A DNA stretch of 64,000 bases from Nicotiana tabacum. Taxonomy: Eukaryota; Streptophyta; Magnoliopsida; Solanales; Solanaceae. Under the pieces are notes generated by a model, which worked only from the letters and a program-made list of their open reading frames with translations, was not told the DNA's origin and did not search any database. A program made the translations under genes and the position numbers. How positions within the stretch are numbered: the first letter of the stretch is position 1; each line of letters starts with the position of its first letter. The stretch lies in NCBI RefSeq assembly GCF_000715075.1, contig NC_134101.1:198358103-198422102 (forward strand), given 5' to 3'. Of the stretch, positions 33,446-45,004 are shown one piece after another.

Positions 33446-34303
33446 ATGACGTTATTGCATTTCGAACGGTGTAACATTTCTGCTAATTTGCACTTCATTT
33501 CATGCTTTGAAAGTTTGGGTAGTCCCGAATAGTATTTCGAGCCATTCGAGAAGAGTTGAATACAAGCTTAAAATTGTACTGGTGTAGAAACCTGGTGTGC
33601 GCCACGCTTGAGGCCGCACCTACCCCAAGCGTGTTAGTAAGTGTGCACATGTGCACCTTGCGATTGTATGTACAATGCACCTCTCTCCTTCCCTGGCAAA
33701 TTTTTAAAAAAAAATCATATAAATAATCCATTTTGTGATTTTGGTCTATTCTTTATTCTTTTAGAGACTTAGGAGCTCGAATTGAGGAATTTTAGGATAT
33801 ATTATTATTTGGGAGGTTGAAGTAAGTGATTCTAACTTGATCTTATGTTTATATCATGAATCTATTGCTAGATCTAACTTAAAAATATGGATTGAAGGTG
33901 AATCTGGTTAGAATTTTAAAGAAAACCTACCATCAACTAAATATCGATTTGAATGCCTAAATGTCTTAGAATAGAACTCTAAGTCTAGATTTGGAATCAT
34001 GAGATTTTGGGTCAAAATATTTTGTTGTCTCGGAGTTTGACCATGTGCACTCGAGTTTGAATTTTTAGGACTTTTGACTTTGAGTGGGACTTTAATTATG
34101 GAATTGAGTCATATGACTTAGTTTGACTTCGGTGAATGATCTTTTGACTAGATCAAGGATGTTTAATCAATTTTGAGCAAGGAATGAGTGTTCTTGAAGG
34201 CTAGGGCTAGGGATTAATTAAGGTAAGTTAAAGGCTTTAATTTCAACGAGGTACTATTTTCAATTGACTGTTTGACATAACTTCTCAATGCGATATATAT
34301 GTG

Positions 34304-34376
<73 letters not shown>

Positions 34377-34866
34377 TATCTATGCTTAAATTGATATTCT
34401 TTGTGTCATAATTATCTGTATATTTTCACATGTTAGTATTATGTTATAGGCCTCTCTCTCATGATATTTTAACATGAAAGAGTATATGTATGTTGGATTA
34501 TATGATTTACTTGAAAATCATGCATTCATTATAGGCATTATAACTTGAATATTTGATTTCGCGCTTAATTGTGATTATGGCACGTGAGTTATTCGTGTGG
34601 ATTATGATATGCGTGCACAAAATTTTATGAGGTTTGACACGTGAGTTGTTCGGGCATATTATGATATATATGTAAATTAGCCATGTGATTTGGTATGTGG
34701 ACTATCTGTGCTGGTTATGATATGCATGTGAATTGGCCATGCGATTTGGAATGTGAAATGTGCATGCAGATTATGATAAGCATGTGAATTGGCTATGGTA
34801 TTTGGTGATTGAGCTAAAGGCTCCAATATTGCGCGTGGATATGGATCTATTTCTCATGAGTAATTG
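33446..34866 (+). mobile_element. Old gypsy LTR-type sequence, left flank of element C
   Basis: Non-coding sequence with LTR texture (for example gaagtaagtgattctaacttg near 33820). It continues on the far side of element C at 49249. It contains a long AT microsatellite at 34307-34375. AATTG at 34862-34866 is the left copy of the element C target duplication. Confidence 0.5.
34307..34375. repeat. (AT)n microsatellite
   Basis: About 68 bases of almost uninterrupted AT repeat. It is self-complementary and likely variable in length between individuals. Confidence 0.95.
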
Positions 34867-37579
34867 TGTCACGACCTCAGTATGCCCTCCGTGAACTGTC
34901 GTGACGGCACCTAGTCTCTACGACTAGGTAAGCCTAACAAATGTGGAAAAATAAATAAGTTGCGGAAGAAGTAATTAAAAACCAAAATAACCGAATGAAA
35001 CAGTATTTAAAATGTCGCTCGGCATATACAATACAACTTCTCGAAACTAACAATATTTCCCAAAACCCGGAATCTCATGAAACCACGAGCCTTTGAATGT
35101 CTACAAGTGTCTAACTCCATAATATCTAACAAGGAAAGGAAATACAGAAGGGCTAATACTTAAAAGAGAGAATAGAAAGGGACTCCTCGGCCTGCGGACG
35201 CGATAGATATAACTCAAAGTCTCTGGAACAGTGGCCTCACCTCAAGGGTAATAGGACTGAGTCGAAGTACCTGGATCTGCACATGAAAAACATGCGCAGA
35301 AAGGGCATGAGTACACCACAGCGGTACTCAGTAAGTGTCAAGCCTAACCTCGGTCGGGTAGTGACGAGGAAGGTCAGGGCCCTACTGAGGTTAAATAAAA
35401 TATAAAATTTGATAGTGTAGAACAGAACAGTATAAATAAGTACAACAGTAAAAGTAACACAGGATATAGAGGGTAGTAACAGCTACTGCAGAGGCAAAGT
35501 AAACATAGAAAAGAAATACAACTCAGCACAAAGATAACAACCGGGGATCTCCCAGAATACCGTCATGTAGTCCCAAATATACATATCTAGTGGATCTTCC
35601 GGGATACCGTCCTGTAGTCCAACTCATAGTGCACGGGGATCTACCAAAATCCCGATCCGTAGTCCCAAATGTAAATACCCACTACTGGAGGAATCTACCG
35701 GGTGCAGTCCCGTAGTTCCATATAACTGTGTAGGGGGATCTAACGGAATTCCACATCCGTAGCCCGAAATAAACAGACAAGGGGGAGCTACCGAAATCCC
35801 GCATCCGTAGTCCAAATGTAAATGCACAGTAGCAACAGGAAAAATATTCAGCAAGTCTCAATTTCATATTAAGGAAAACAAGTAATTCTAGCCTAACATG
35901 CTGCACAGAATTCAGGTAAAACAGTTTGAGCAAATAAAGCAATTAAATCACTTAGGTATGCTTTTCCTAAGCTAACAACAGGCTTAAAGTACAAGTAATA
36001 TAAATAGGAAAGTAATAATACTAGTAATTACTTAATGAAAATCAGATTTTTCAACAATTAGCACAAGTACACACTCGTCACCTCACGTACAAGGCATTTC
36101 AATTAATAATAATACCAAATCCTAAGGGGAAGGTCCCCCACACAAGGTTAGGCAAGTCACTTACCTCGAACCGGCTCAAAATCAACCTGAAACCACGTTG
36201 TTGCCACGAGTACTCGACTTCAAATGACCCAAATCTATTCAATTCTATTGCATAATGTAAATAACACTTCAAGTAACTGATTCTACAAAGAAATTCTAAG
36301 CTAATAAGCGAAATTAGGTAAAATAACCAAAATGCCCCTAGGGCCCACGTCTCGGAATCGAGTGAAATTTACAAATTCAGAATCCTCATACTCTCACGAG
36401 TTCATATATATCGAAATTACTCCAATCCGACATCAAAATTGTGATCTAAACTCAATTGTTAGGTCTAGGAACTTTCTCCAATTTTCCCCCAAATTTCCAC
36501 CATAAATTCGAAATTAAAGGATGGATTTAAGTATAGATTCATGAAAATTAGTCTAAACCGAGCAAGAATTACTTACCCAAAACACCTAGGTGAAAATCTC
36601 TCTCCAAATCGCCAATCCCGAGCTCCCAAATCAAATTTTCCAAGTTTTGAACTATATCCTCGATTCTGTCCCTTTTCTGCCTAGTGAAACTGCATCTGCG
36701 GCCCTGGGACCGCACCTGCGGTCCCGCTTCTGAGAGGACAAAGTTGCCCCTGCGACTTCTCATTAAATCACCTTTCTGCTTCTGCGACAGACTTTCCGCA
36801 CCTACGGCTCCTGGAGCTAGACCAATTTCCGCTTCTGCGGCTTGATTCCGCATCTGCATGAGTCGCACCTGCGGACTCTCAACCGCAGATGCGGTTATGA
36901 CAGCAACCATAACTTCAGCTGTAACTCCAAATTTCTAATATTTTCGACAATCATCTGAAATCACCCCGAGGCCCCCAGGACCTCAACCAAAAGCACAAAT
37001 GAGTCATAAACCACTACCCAAACTTATACCAATCCTTAAAACATCTAAAACAACATCGAAACCTCGAATTAACCATGGATTCAAGCCTAAAAACTCTAAA
37101 ATTTTCGAAATACACTTTCGATCAAAAAGTCTATCAACCCTCGTCCGAATGACCTGAAATTTTGCACACACGCGACATTCAACACTACGGAGCTACTCCA
37201 ACTTCCGGAATTATTCCGACCCTCGGATCAAAATCTCACTATCGAACCGGAAACTTCAAAAATTTAACTTTCGGTATTTCAAGCCTAAATTAGCTACGGA
37301 CCTCCAAAACACAATCCGAACACCCCCCCCCCCCAAGCCCGAAATCACCCAATGGAGCTAACGGAACCAATAGAATTCCATTCTGAGGTCGTCTTCACAC
37401 TTTTTCGACTACAGTCCAATTTTTAAAACATAAACTCTCATTTAGGGACTAAGTGTCCCAAAACTCTCCGAAACTCAAAATCAAACATCCCGCAATTCAG
37501 AATAGCAGAAATAAAACGGGGAAAGCAGTTAATAGGGGATGGGGCATTAATTCTTAAAAAGACCGATCGGGTCGTTACA
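34867..37579 (-). repeat. 3' LTR of element C
   Basis: On plus it starts TGTCACGACC and ends GGGTCGTTACA, the mirror of a minus-strand TGTAACGACC...GGTCGTGACA. It is homologous to 46503-49243 throughout. It carries short GC-rich repeats built on ctgcggtcccgc and related words (36690-36900) and a run of C (37322-37334). Confidence 0.93.
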
Positions 37580-38666
37580 TCCTCCTACACTTAAACATTC
37601 GTTCGTCCTCGAACGACCATAGAGACATACCTGAAGTAGTGAAAAGATGAGGGTAACAGCTGCGCATATCCTGCTTGGTCTCCCAGGTCGCCTCCTCGAC
37701 CGGCTGACCCCGCCACTGAACCTTCACTAATTCAATGTTCTTTGACCTCAGCTTTCGAACCTGCCTATCCAATATTGCCACTGGCTCCTCAACATAAGAT
37801 AGATCCTTGTTCAACTGAACTGAACTAAAATCCAACACGTGCAACGGATCACTGTGATACCTCCGGAGTATCGAATCATGAAATACCGGATGAACTCCTG
37901 CCAAGCTGGGAGGTAAGGTGAGCTCGTAAGCAACCTCCCCAACATGCCTCAATATCTCAAAAGGGCCAATAAACCTCGGACTCAACTTCCCTTTCTTCCC
38001 AAATCTCATAACACCCTTCATAGGTGAAACCCGAAGCAGAACCCGCTCTCCAACCATATAGGAAACATCACGAACCTTCCGGTCCATGTAACTCTTCTAT
38101 CTGGACTGGGTTGTGTGGAGTATATCCTGAATCACCCTGACCTTCTCCAAAGCATCCTGAACCAAGTCTGTGCCCAATAATCTAGCCTCACCTAGCTCAA
38201 ACCAAACCACCAAGGATCTACACCGCCTACCATATAAAGCCTTATACGGTGCCATTTGAATGCTAGACCGATAGTTGTTGTTATAGGCAAACTCTGCCAA
38301 TAGCAAGAACTGATCCCAAGACCCTCCAAACTCAATTACACATGCACGTAGCATATCCTCAAGAATCTGAATAGTGAGCTCAGACTATCCGTCCGTCTGA
38401 GGGTGAAATGATGTGCTCAACTCCACCCGAGTACCCAACTCATGCTGAACGGTCCTCCAGAACCGTGATGTGAACTGAGTAGATGTATCTGAAATGATGG
38501 AAACTGGAATACCATGCAGACGAACAATCTCCCGGATATAAATCTCCACCAACTGCTCTAAAAAATAAGTAGTACACATAAGAATGAAGTGCGCGGACTT
38601 GGTCAACCGATCCACAATCACCCAAATGGCATCGAACTTCTTCAAAGTCCGTGGGAGTCCAACTAC
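37575..38666 (-). pseudogene. Integrase C-terminal part with chromodomain (element C)
   Basis: It continues the integrase core after element D: FVVGLPRTLKKFDAIWVIVD, RLTKSAHFI, VRLHGIPVSIISDTSTQFTS (second Asp) and STSFHPQTDG. A TAG at 38385-38387 then sits just before the expected catalytic Glu (SEL). The C-terminal domain follows: [60 protein letters not shown] and [17 protein letters not shown] chromodomain ([20 protein letters not shown]) ends it. Chromodomains direct such elements to heterochromatin. Another stop lies near 38096. The last 170 codons form one open frame. Confidence 0.92.
37580..37592 (-). other. Polypurine tract of element C
   Basis: On the minus strand AAGTGTAGGAGGA lies directly before the 3' LTR start at 37579. 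Position and purine content fit the plus-strand primer. Confidence 0.75.
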
Positions 38667-38671
38667 AAAGT

Positions 38672-39037
38672 TGTTTACCATGAAAATGGTAACAACAATT
38701 AAATTTGTAAATGGGATTCTAAAAATACGTGATCTATTTTTATGCTAGTTGTTAGAGCAGTTGGTGCTAAGAATGTGAAGTTTAACGATGAGATACAAGC
38801 TAAAACGAGGCACTAATCAAACCGACGGGCTTGTTTCCTGGGCTTTGGACTGATCAACGAAGGGCCTCGAGGTCGATATTCGGCTAGAGCTCGAGCTATC
38901 GAGGATAACCGGGGAAAGGATAACAATTAGAATATAATTAAAGAAGTCTCTTTATGGCCAATACGAAGCAATAAATGCAGAACAAGTATGAAAGCAATAG
39001 ATGCTAAGAGTAGCCTCGGGCAAATGGGTTAGAGAGT

Positions 39038-39078
<41 letters not shown>

Positions 39079-39428
39079 TGATCTTGTGTAGAATAGTTGG
39101 AGCAACATCAGTCGGTTACAAAGTAGTGTGGGTTTCCATTATATAGGAGGAGAAGTCGTTTATAGTACAACATACATTAATTATAAAAGCATGGAGATGG
39201 GATGGGTAGACATGACGCCTCGACACAGGCTTTGGGTATGCCGGCTCTGTCGCGTGCCTAGGGAACTCTCCTTTTGTTCCAGCCTCGATCTTCATCTTCT
39301 CTGAGTCGGGACTTGACGAGCCCTAAGGGAGGGGACTCGGTTGTAACTCCACGCCCTCGGGGTCTCGAGATATTCTTCCAAAGTGGCTTGATAGCGAGAA
39401 ATTAAGCCCTCTAATTTTACCGCATACA
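38672..39428 (-). repeat. 3' LTR of element D
   Basis: 757 bp. On the minus strand it starts TGTATGCGG and ends GGTAAACA. It contains a (GA)n run at 39038-39074 that is present in the other LTR too. Confidence 0.9.
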
Positions 39429-40199
39429 GATAGTCTTCTAAGGATATTCTTTAATTGTTTGGCGTAAATACATCTTGTTACATGGGCACGACTCCTCAGA
39501 CCATTTGGCCCAGTACATGATTTCCCATTGGGACCTCATTTGTCCTTTCTCGGTACGGGGTTGATTGCGAAGAAAGTCCGGTAGGCTTGTTGAATCCTTC
39601 CCAGGAGACACGTTGCTCCACCAAGAACCTCGCTGGTGAGACCTTCTTCGGGGTGGAAGTCCGGCTGAGGGGAAAGAGTGTGACAGGTGTTGTTAAGGCC
39701 TTGGGATCTTCGGGTAGAGTTAACACTTTCGGATGCCCTGGTCGGGTGTCTGCATGCAAGTTATTGTAAACTAATGAAGGAGGGGGTAGTTTTACCTTAC
39801 CGCAGGGTGCGCAGGTGATGTTTCGAGGTCCGATATGTCCCTGCCGTTTTGGAGCGAGGACTCTAGCATAGCCCTCCGCTGTGTTCAGCCTAACTTGCCG
39901 AAAACATTTGTTCTCTCACCCTTTGACTCTTTCGAGAGTGGAGATATTGGTGACGGCGATGCGTTATGTGATGCGGACTTTTCCCTTTGCCGCATTTTGC
40001 TTTCTGTCGGCGATTTTAGTTCTGCCCCTTGCATGGAATTTCATCCTTTTGGCGATGGGGGGGGGGACAGAACTACCCTCGTGCGGTGCGTCCGCGGTCG
40101 CCTAAATAAGGCGTCCATGCCTTGTTACACAATTCACACAACAAGCTGAGATTCTTCTGAGAGGGATTCTACTGAATAGGTCTAGGCCATCTAGTGTCC
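39429..40199 (-). other. Downstream internal region of element D
   Basis: No recognisable pol domain. Read on the minus strand it begins with RPIQSNPSQKN, the piece that precedes the zinc knuckle in elements A and B. The knuckle itself is lost (only LLCE can be read). The remainder is unassigned and ends in AGACTATC before the 3' LTR. Plus-strand open frames here (39835-40149, 40194-40535) show no family resemblance. Confidence 0.5.
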
Positions 40200-41605
40200 A
40201 TGGTTTCGCTGACGGTGAACACGATGTCTGATACAACAATGTTGAAATTGTACCTTGATGAGCGAGGCACCCTCGCTAGCCTTGTGTCCCCGTTGAATCT
40301 GGCTATTTTAACGATTCCTCAAGGATATTGTCCTCGATCCATTCTCCGATCATTGCGAGGTAAATTGCGCCTCAGGACGTTTCTCCCGTCTGCGGCATAC
40401 GGGCGGTACCTTTCTCTGTTTGGCATTGGTTTCTTTGCCAGGAGCCTGCTTGGGTATGCTGAGCCCGAGGGGGCTTCTGGACGGTCATCCACGACCCTAG
40501 TTTGTGACTGGTGCCAGATATGGGCATCCGACTAGATCTTGGCTGGGTACCCGATCAAGTTTTGTTTTGACTGCCTTCGGATCGTCAGGCTTCGTTTGTT
40601 TAGGCTTTGATGAAGGCCTGTACCGCCCGGTCATCCGAGACTGGGGGTAGTCCCGTTCGTTCCATCTAGGAATGAGATGCGAATTCTCACAGCATATCGT
40701 TCTCCCTTTGCTCGGTCCTAGATGTGTCGACCATTCTCACTGTTGCTTTGAAGGCACCGACGTGTGCCTTTATAGAGGAATTTACCCGTATGGTAAGTGA
40801 GTTTATGGGGTTGGGCGCTAGGTTATGATGCCACATCATGGCCCCTTTAGAGAGAGTTTCCCCGAACCTCTTCAATAAGACGGGCTCGATCTCATTGTCT
40901 TTTGGGTCATTGCCTTTTACCGCGCACGTATACACAATGATGTGTTCATTGGGATCTAAGGTCCCGTTGTACTTAGGGAGTTCTGGCGTTCCGAACTTCT
41001 TTGGAATGGGTTCTGAGGCCGCTTCCTTGGGGAACGGCCATTGCACGAACTTCCACGAATCTACACCTTTCAGGACCGGGGGCATGCCGAGGATTTGATC
41101 AACTCTGAAGTTGTAGGTTTCAACATTCTTATCGTTGGCTGCTATCATTTTCTCGCTTGACTCGATCCTTTGGGTGAGGTCCACCAGTATTTTCACATTG
41201 GCAGGATCGGCTACCGATCCGTTATTGCTCGATCTCTCGAGTACCTGTTCGGCTGGGGGAGTAGTTTCCGGTGCTACCGTGCTGGGAGTCTCCGGGTGGC
41301 TTTGTAACTGAGTGATGGCCAACTGTTGTGCCTGCAACATTTCAAAAATAACATGAAGACTAGCTTCCTGTTCTTCCCGGGCTGGGGTTTTTTGGGCTTC
41401 CTATTGGTCGCCATGTTGTATGTTTTCGTCGGTATGTGGGGTTTCGTCGACCTGCTATGCGTCTTGCGAACCCGCGTCCGCTTGAATCGGTCTAGGTGCG
41501 TTATCAGGGGTTCTGCAGTGGCACATCAATGACTGGAACAGCCACACCATTTTCACCGTGATTTTCGAGGCGGTCGTTCTCAACCCTGTTTACCGAGCCA
41601 GACAT
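40200..41605 (-). pseudogene. Gag pseudogene of element D
   Basis: It starts with the ATG at 41605 (MSGSVNRVENDRLENHG). After a stop-containing stretch it is open from 41340 to 40687: MLQAQQLAITQLQSHPETPS, KKFGTPELPKYNGTLDPNEH, VYTCAVKGNDPKDNEIEPVL and KRFGETLSKGAMMWHHNLAP. It continues in shifted frames as MERTGLPPVSDDRAVQAFIK, LNKRS, QNLIGYPA and RSSRYNFNIVVSD. It is co-linear with the Gag of element B and keeps the piece that B lost to the LTR insertion. The capsid part is nearly whole, but several frameshifts prevent a full product. Confidence 0.88.
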
Positions 41606-41703
41606 TTCGACCTGAAATCAAGAGACTTGGACAAGAAAAAGTGTAAAAGACAACTTTTGTTTGTGTAATGAAACTAGCAAGAAAATAATCACTATTATTT
41701 TTA

Positions 41704-41722
41704 AGGCCCACGGTGGGCGCCA
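41704..41722 (-). other. Primer-binding site, tRNA-Lys type (element D)
   Basis: On the minus strand TGGCGCCCACCGTGGGCCT follows the 5' LTR end by three bases. It differs from the element B site at one position (GGGGCT to GGGCCT). Confidence 0.85.
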
Positions 41723-41725
41723 AAC

Positions 41726-42090
41726 TATTTACCGTGAAAATGGTAACAATAATTAAATTTGTAAATGGGATTTTTAAAATACGTGATCTATTTTTATGTT
41801 AGTTGTTAGAGCAGTTGATGCTAAGAATGTGAAGTTTAGCGATGAGATACAAGTTAAAACGAGGCAGTAATCAAACTGAGGGGCTTGCTGCCCGGGCTTT
41901 GGACTGGTCGATGAAGGGCATCAGGGTCGATATCCGGCTCGAGCTCGAGCTATCGGGGGTAAGCGGGGAAGGGATAACAGTTAGAATATAATTAAAGAAG
42001 GCTCTTTATGGCCAATACCAAGCAATAAATGAAGAACAAGTATGAAATCAATAGATGCTAAGAGTAGCCTCGGACAAATGGGTTAGAGAG

Positions 42091-42136
<46 letters not shown>

Positions 42137-42486
42137 TGATCTTGTGTAGAATAGTTGGAGCAACATCAGCCGGTTTCAAAGTAGTGTGGGTTTCCTTTAT
42201 ATAGGAGGAGAAGCCATTTATAGTACAACATGCATTAATTATAAAAGCATGGAGATGAGACGGGTAGACATGACGCCTCGACACAGGCTTTGGGTAGGCC
42301 GGCTCTGTCGCGTGCCTTGGGAACTCCCCTTTTTTTCCAGCCTCAATCTTCGTCTTCTCTGAGTCGGGCCTCGACGAGCCCTAAGGGAGGGGACTCAGTC
42401 GCAACTCCACACCCTCGGGGTATTGAGATATTCTTCCGAAGTGGCTTGATAGCGAGAAATTAAGCCCTCTAATTTGGCCGCATATA
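41726..42486 (-). repeat. 5' LTR of element D
   Basis: 761 bp, matching 38672-39428. On the minus strand it begins TATATGCGG, a one-base change from TGTATGCGG, and ends GGTAAATA (changed from GGTAAACA), so both terminal dinucleotides have decayed. The (GA)n run is at about 42097-42131. Confidence 0.9.
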
Positions 42487-42491
42487 GAAGT

Positions 42492-42960
42492 CCATGGTGA
42501 TCCTCTCCCACTTCCACTCCGGAATCTCTATCTGCTGAAGCAACCCACCCGGTCTCTGGTGCTCATACTTCACCTGCTAACAGTTGAGGCACCGAGATAC
42601 AAATCCAACTATATCTTTCTTCATCTGCCTCCACCAATAGTGTTGCCTCAAATACTGATACATCTTTGCGGCACCCGGATGAATGGAATACCACGAACTA
42701 TAGGCCTCCTCTTGAATCAACTCCTGAAGCCCATCAACATTGGGAACACAGACCCGACCTTGCATCCTCAATACCCTGTCATCACCAATAGTTACATCTC
42801 TGGCATCACCATGCTGAACCTTGTTCTTGAGGACAAGCAAATGAGGGTCATCATACTAACGCTCCCTAATACGATCAAATAAGGAAGACCGAGAAACCAC
42901 GCAAGCTAGAACCCGACTGGGCTCCGAAAGATCCAATCTCACAAACTGGCTGGCTAAGGC
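42492..42960 (-). pseudogene. Integrase N-terminal part (element C)
   Basis: The stretch after RNase H: LASQFVRLDLSEPSRVLACV and YDDPHLLVLKNKVQHGDARD. Then DDRVLRMQGRVCVPNVDGLQ leads into the zinc-binding domain, with HPGAAKMYQYLRQHYWW and CLNC giving the His and Cys ligands. The core opens with [14 protein letters not shown], ending at the first catalytic Asp where element D begins. A stop follows CLNC in place of a Gln or similar. The second half resumes at 38666. Confidence 0.9.
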
Positions 42961-44425
42961 CTAAACATCCATCGCCATGGGCCTCTCCGCTGCTGGTAAA
43001 TAAGCCAAACTCCGCAAACTCTCTGCTCGGTGACTCAATGCATCGGCCAACATATTGGCCTTGCCCGGGTGATACAGAATAGTGATATCATAGTCTTTTA
43101 GCACCTCTAACCACCTCCTCTGGCGCAAATTAAGGTCCTTTTGGTTAAACAAGTGCTGCAAGCTCCGATGATGAGTGTAATTCTCACAAGGAACACCGTA
43201 CAAATAATGACGCCAGATCTTCAAGGCGTGAACAATAGAAGCTAACTCGAAATCATGGACAGGAGAATTCATCTCATGTACCTTCAACTGTCTGGACGCG
43301 TAGGCAATCACTCTACCGTCCTGCATCAATACTGCTCCAAGGCCAATCCTCAAGGCATCACAATAGACAGTATAAGACCCCGAAAATGTAGGCAATATCA
43401 AAACTGGGGTTGTAGTCAAATCTGTCTTGAGCTTCTGAAAGCTCGTCTTGGACTCTTTCGTCCACTGGAACAGAGCACCCTTCTGGGTCAGCCTGGTCAT
43501 AGGTGCTGTAATAGATAAAAACCCCTTAACAAATCGACGGTAATAACTCGCCAAGCCAAGAAAACTGCGGATCTTTGTAGCTGAGGATAGTCTGGGCCAA
43601 CTCTACCCTGCCTCCACTTTCTTCGGATCCACTCGTATACCCTCACTCGATATCATGTGACCCAAAAAAGCCATGGAATCCAACCAAAACTCACATTTCG
43701 AGAACTTTGCACATAATTTCTTTTACCTCAACGTCTGAAGCATTGTCCTCAGGTGCTGCTCATGATCTTCCCGACTCTAAGAGTATACAAGAATATCATC
43801 AATAAAGACAATGACGAACGAGTCAAGATATGGCCGGAACACACTGTGCATCAAATGCATAAAGGCTGCTGGGGCATTTGTCAGCCCAAATGGCATAACA
43901 AGGAACTCGTAATGACCATACCGAGTCCTGAAAGAAGTCTTCAGGATATCTGGCTCCCGAATATTTAACTGATGGTAACCTGAGCGCAAGTCAATCTTAG
44001 AAAACACCCATGCGCCCTAAAACTGGTCAAATAGATCATCAATACAAGGCAAAGGATAACGGTTCTTCACTGTAACTTTGTTCAACTAGCAATAATCAAT
44101 GCACATACGTATAGAACCATTCTTCTTCTTCTTCACAAACAAGATAGAAGCACCCCAAGGTGATACATTGGGCCGAATAAAACCCTTATCAAGCAATTCC
44201 TATAACTGATCCTTCAACTCCTTCAACTCAGGAGGAGCCATACGATACGGAGGAATAGAGATACGTATCTCTATCAGTATCTCTATCAGGAGACATGCCC
44301 GAAAGATCAGCTGGAAACACATTAGGAAAATCCTGTACTACTGGGACTGAATCAACTGAAGGGGTATCAATACTGACATCTCTCACATAAGCTAGATACG
44401 CATCACAACCCTTCTCAACCATACC
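42961..44425 (-). pseudogene. Reverse transcriptase and RNase H (element C)
   Basis: RT opens around VPVVQDFPNVFPADLSGM (44340). A damaged patch follows in which a short repeat (gatacgtatctctatcagta) replaces normal sequence near 44260. Next come [40 protein letters not shown] and the active site [12 protein letters not shown] (aspartates at 43800-43795). Then [19 protein letters not shown] and [20 protein letters not shown] appear. A 197-codon open stretch (43554-42961) spans thumb and RNase [46 protein letters not shown] and [16 protein letters not shown]. Several TAG or TAA codons break the palm. Catalytic residues are mostly kept. Confidence 0.92.
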
Positions 44426-44429
44426 CTAA

Positions 44430-44830
44430 GCCTTAAGGAAAGAAATAACTCTACAGGGAGTGTGATCTAAAGCACCCCTCCACTCAACACACGGTACACC
44501 TAGCATAGCCAACGTCACGGTTTTGGCATGACAATCAAGAATAGCATAATGGGGAGACAACAAGACCATGCCCAAGATAATATCAAAATCTACCATGCTG
44601 AGTAACAATAAATTGGCTCTGGTCTCAAAACCACTAAGAGCAAGCAAACACGACCGATAAACGTGGTCCATAACAAGAGAATCTCCCACAAGAGTAGAAA
44701 AATAAACGGGGGAACTCAAAGAATCCCGAGATACACTCAAATTCAAAGCAAACTAAGAAGACACATAAGAATAAGTGGAGCCTGGACCGAATAGAACCGA
44801 TGCATCTCTGTGACAAACTAGTATAATACC
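44430..44830 (-). pseudogene. Aspartic protease with lost catalytic Asp (element C)
   Basis: The active-site loop reads ASVLFGPGSTYSYVSS. The family has Asp where Gly stands before PGSTYS, so the catalytic aspartate is replaced (codon 44786-44788, GAT to GGT inferred). A TAG follows VSS. The rest is normal: SLVMDHVYRSCLLALSGFET, LLLLSMVDFDIILGMVLLSP and HYAILDCHAKTVTLAM. This copy could not process its own polyprotein even without its stops. Confidence 0.85.
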
Positions 44831-45004
44831 TTTGATGACATAATCGGAGGCAACAGCCTCGGTACGGGTAGGAAGGGAATAGTATTGGGCCAGGCCTCCC
44901 CCTCTAGGGAGACCTCTACCTCCCCGACCTCTACCTCTAGTTGGCTAAGCAGGTGGGGTAGCAACTGGTGCTGTAATCATAGCCTAATAACTCTGTGGGG
45001 CACG

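Larger units (their letters stand above)
38672..42486 (-). mobile_element. Element D: gag-only Tat-related element nested in element C
   Basis: 3815 bp reading right to left, with LTRs at 41726-42486 and 38672-39428, a tRNA-Lys-type primer site and a gag pseudogene but no pol. It is flanked by AAAGT (38667-38671) and GAAGT (42487-42491), a 5-bp duplication with one change. On the minus strand it splits the element C integrase between ITMDF and VVGLPRT. Its junction GACTATC then TGTATGCGG and its Gag are those of elements A and B, so it was probably mobilised by such elements. This fits the gag-only class called TR-GAG in other plants. Confidence 0.9.

Noticed and set aside
34307..34375. AT-rich replication origin or matrix attachment site
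   Set aside because: It is a simple AT microsatellite, and the sequence alone gives no support for such a role.
39835..40535. Plus-strand frames of 104 and 113 codons as an antisense gene of element D
   Set aside because: They show none of the conserved blocks of the A and B antisense frames. The second overlaps the decayed Gag end on the minus strand.
42559..42882. Plus-strand 107-codon frame
   Set aside because: It is the complement of the well-supported integrase zinc-domain region of element C on the minus strand.
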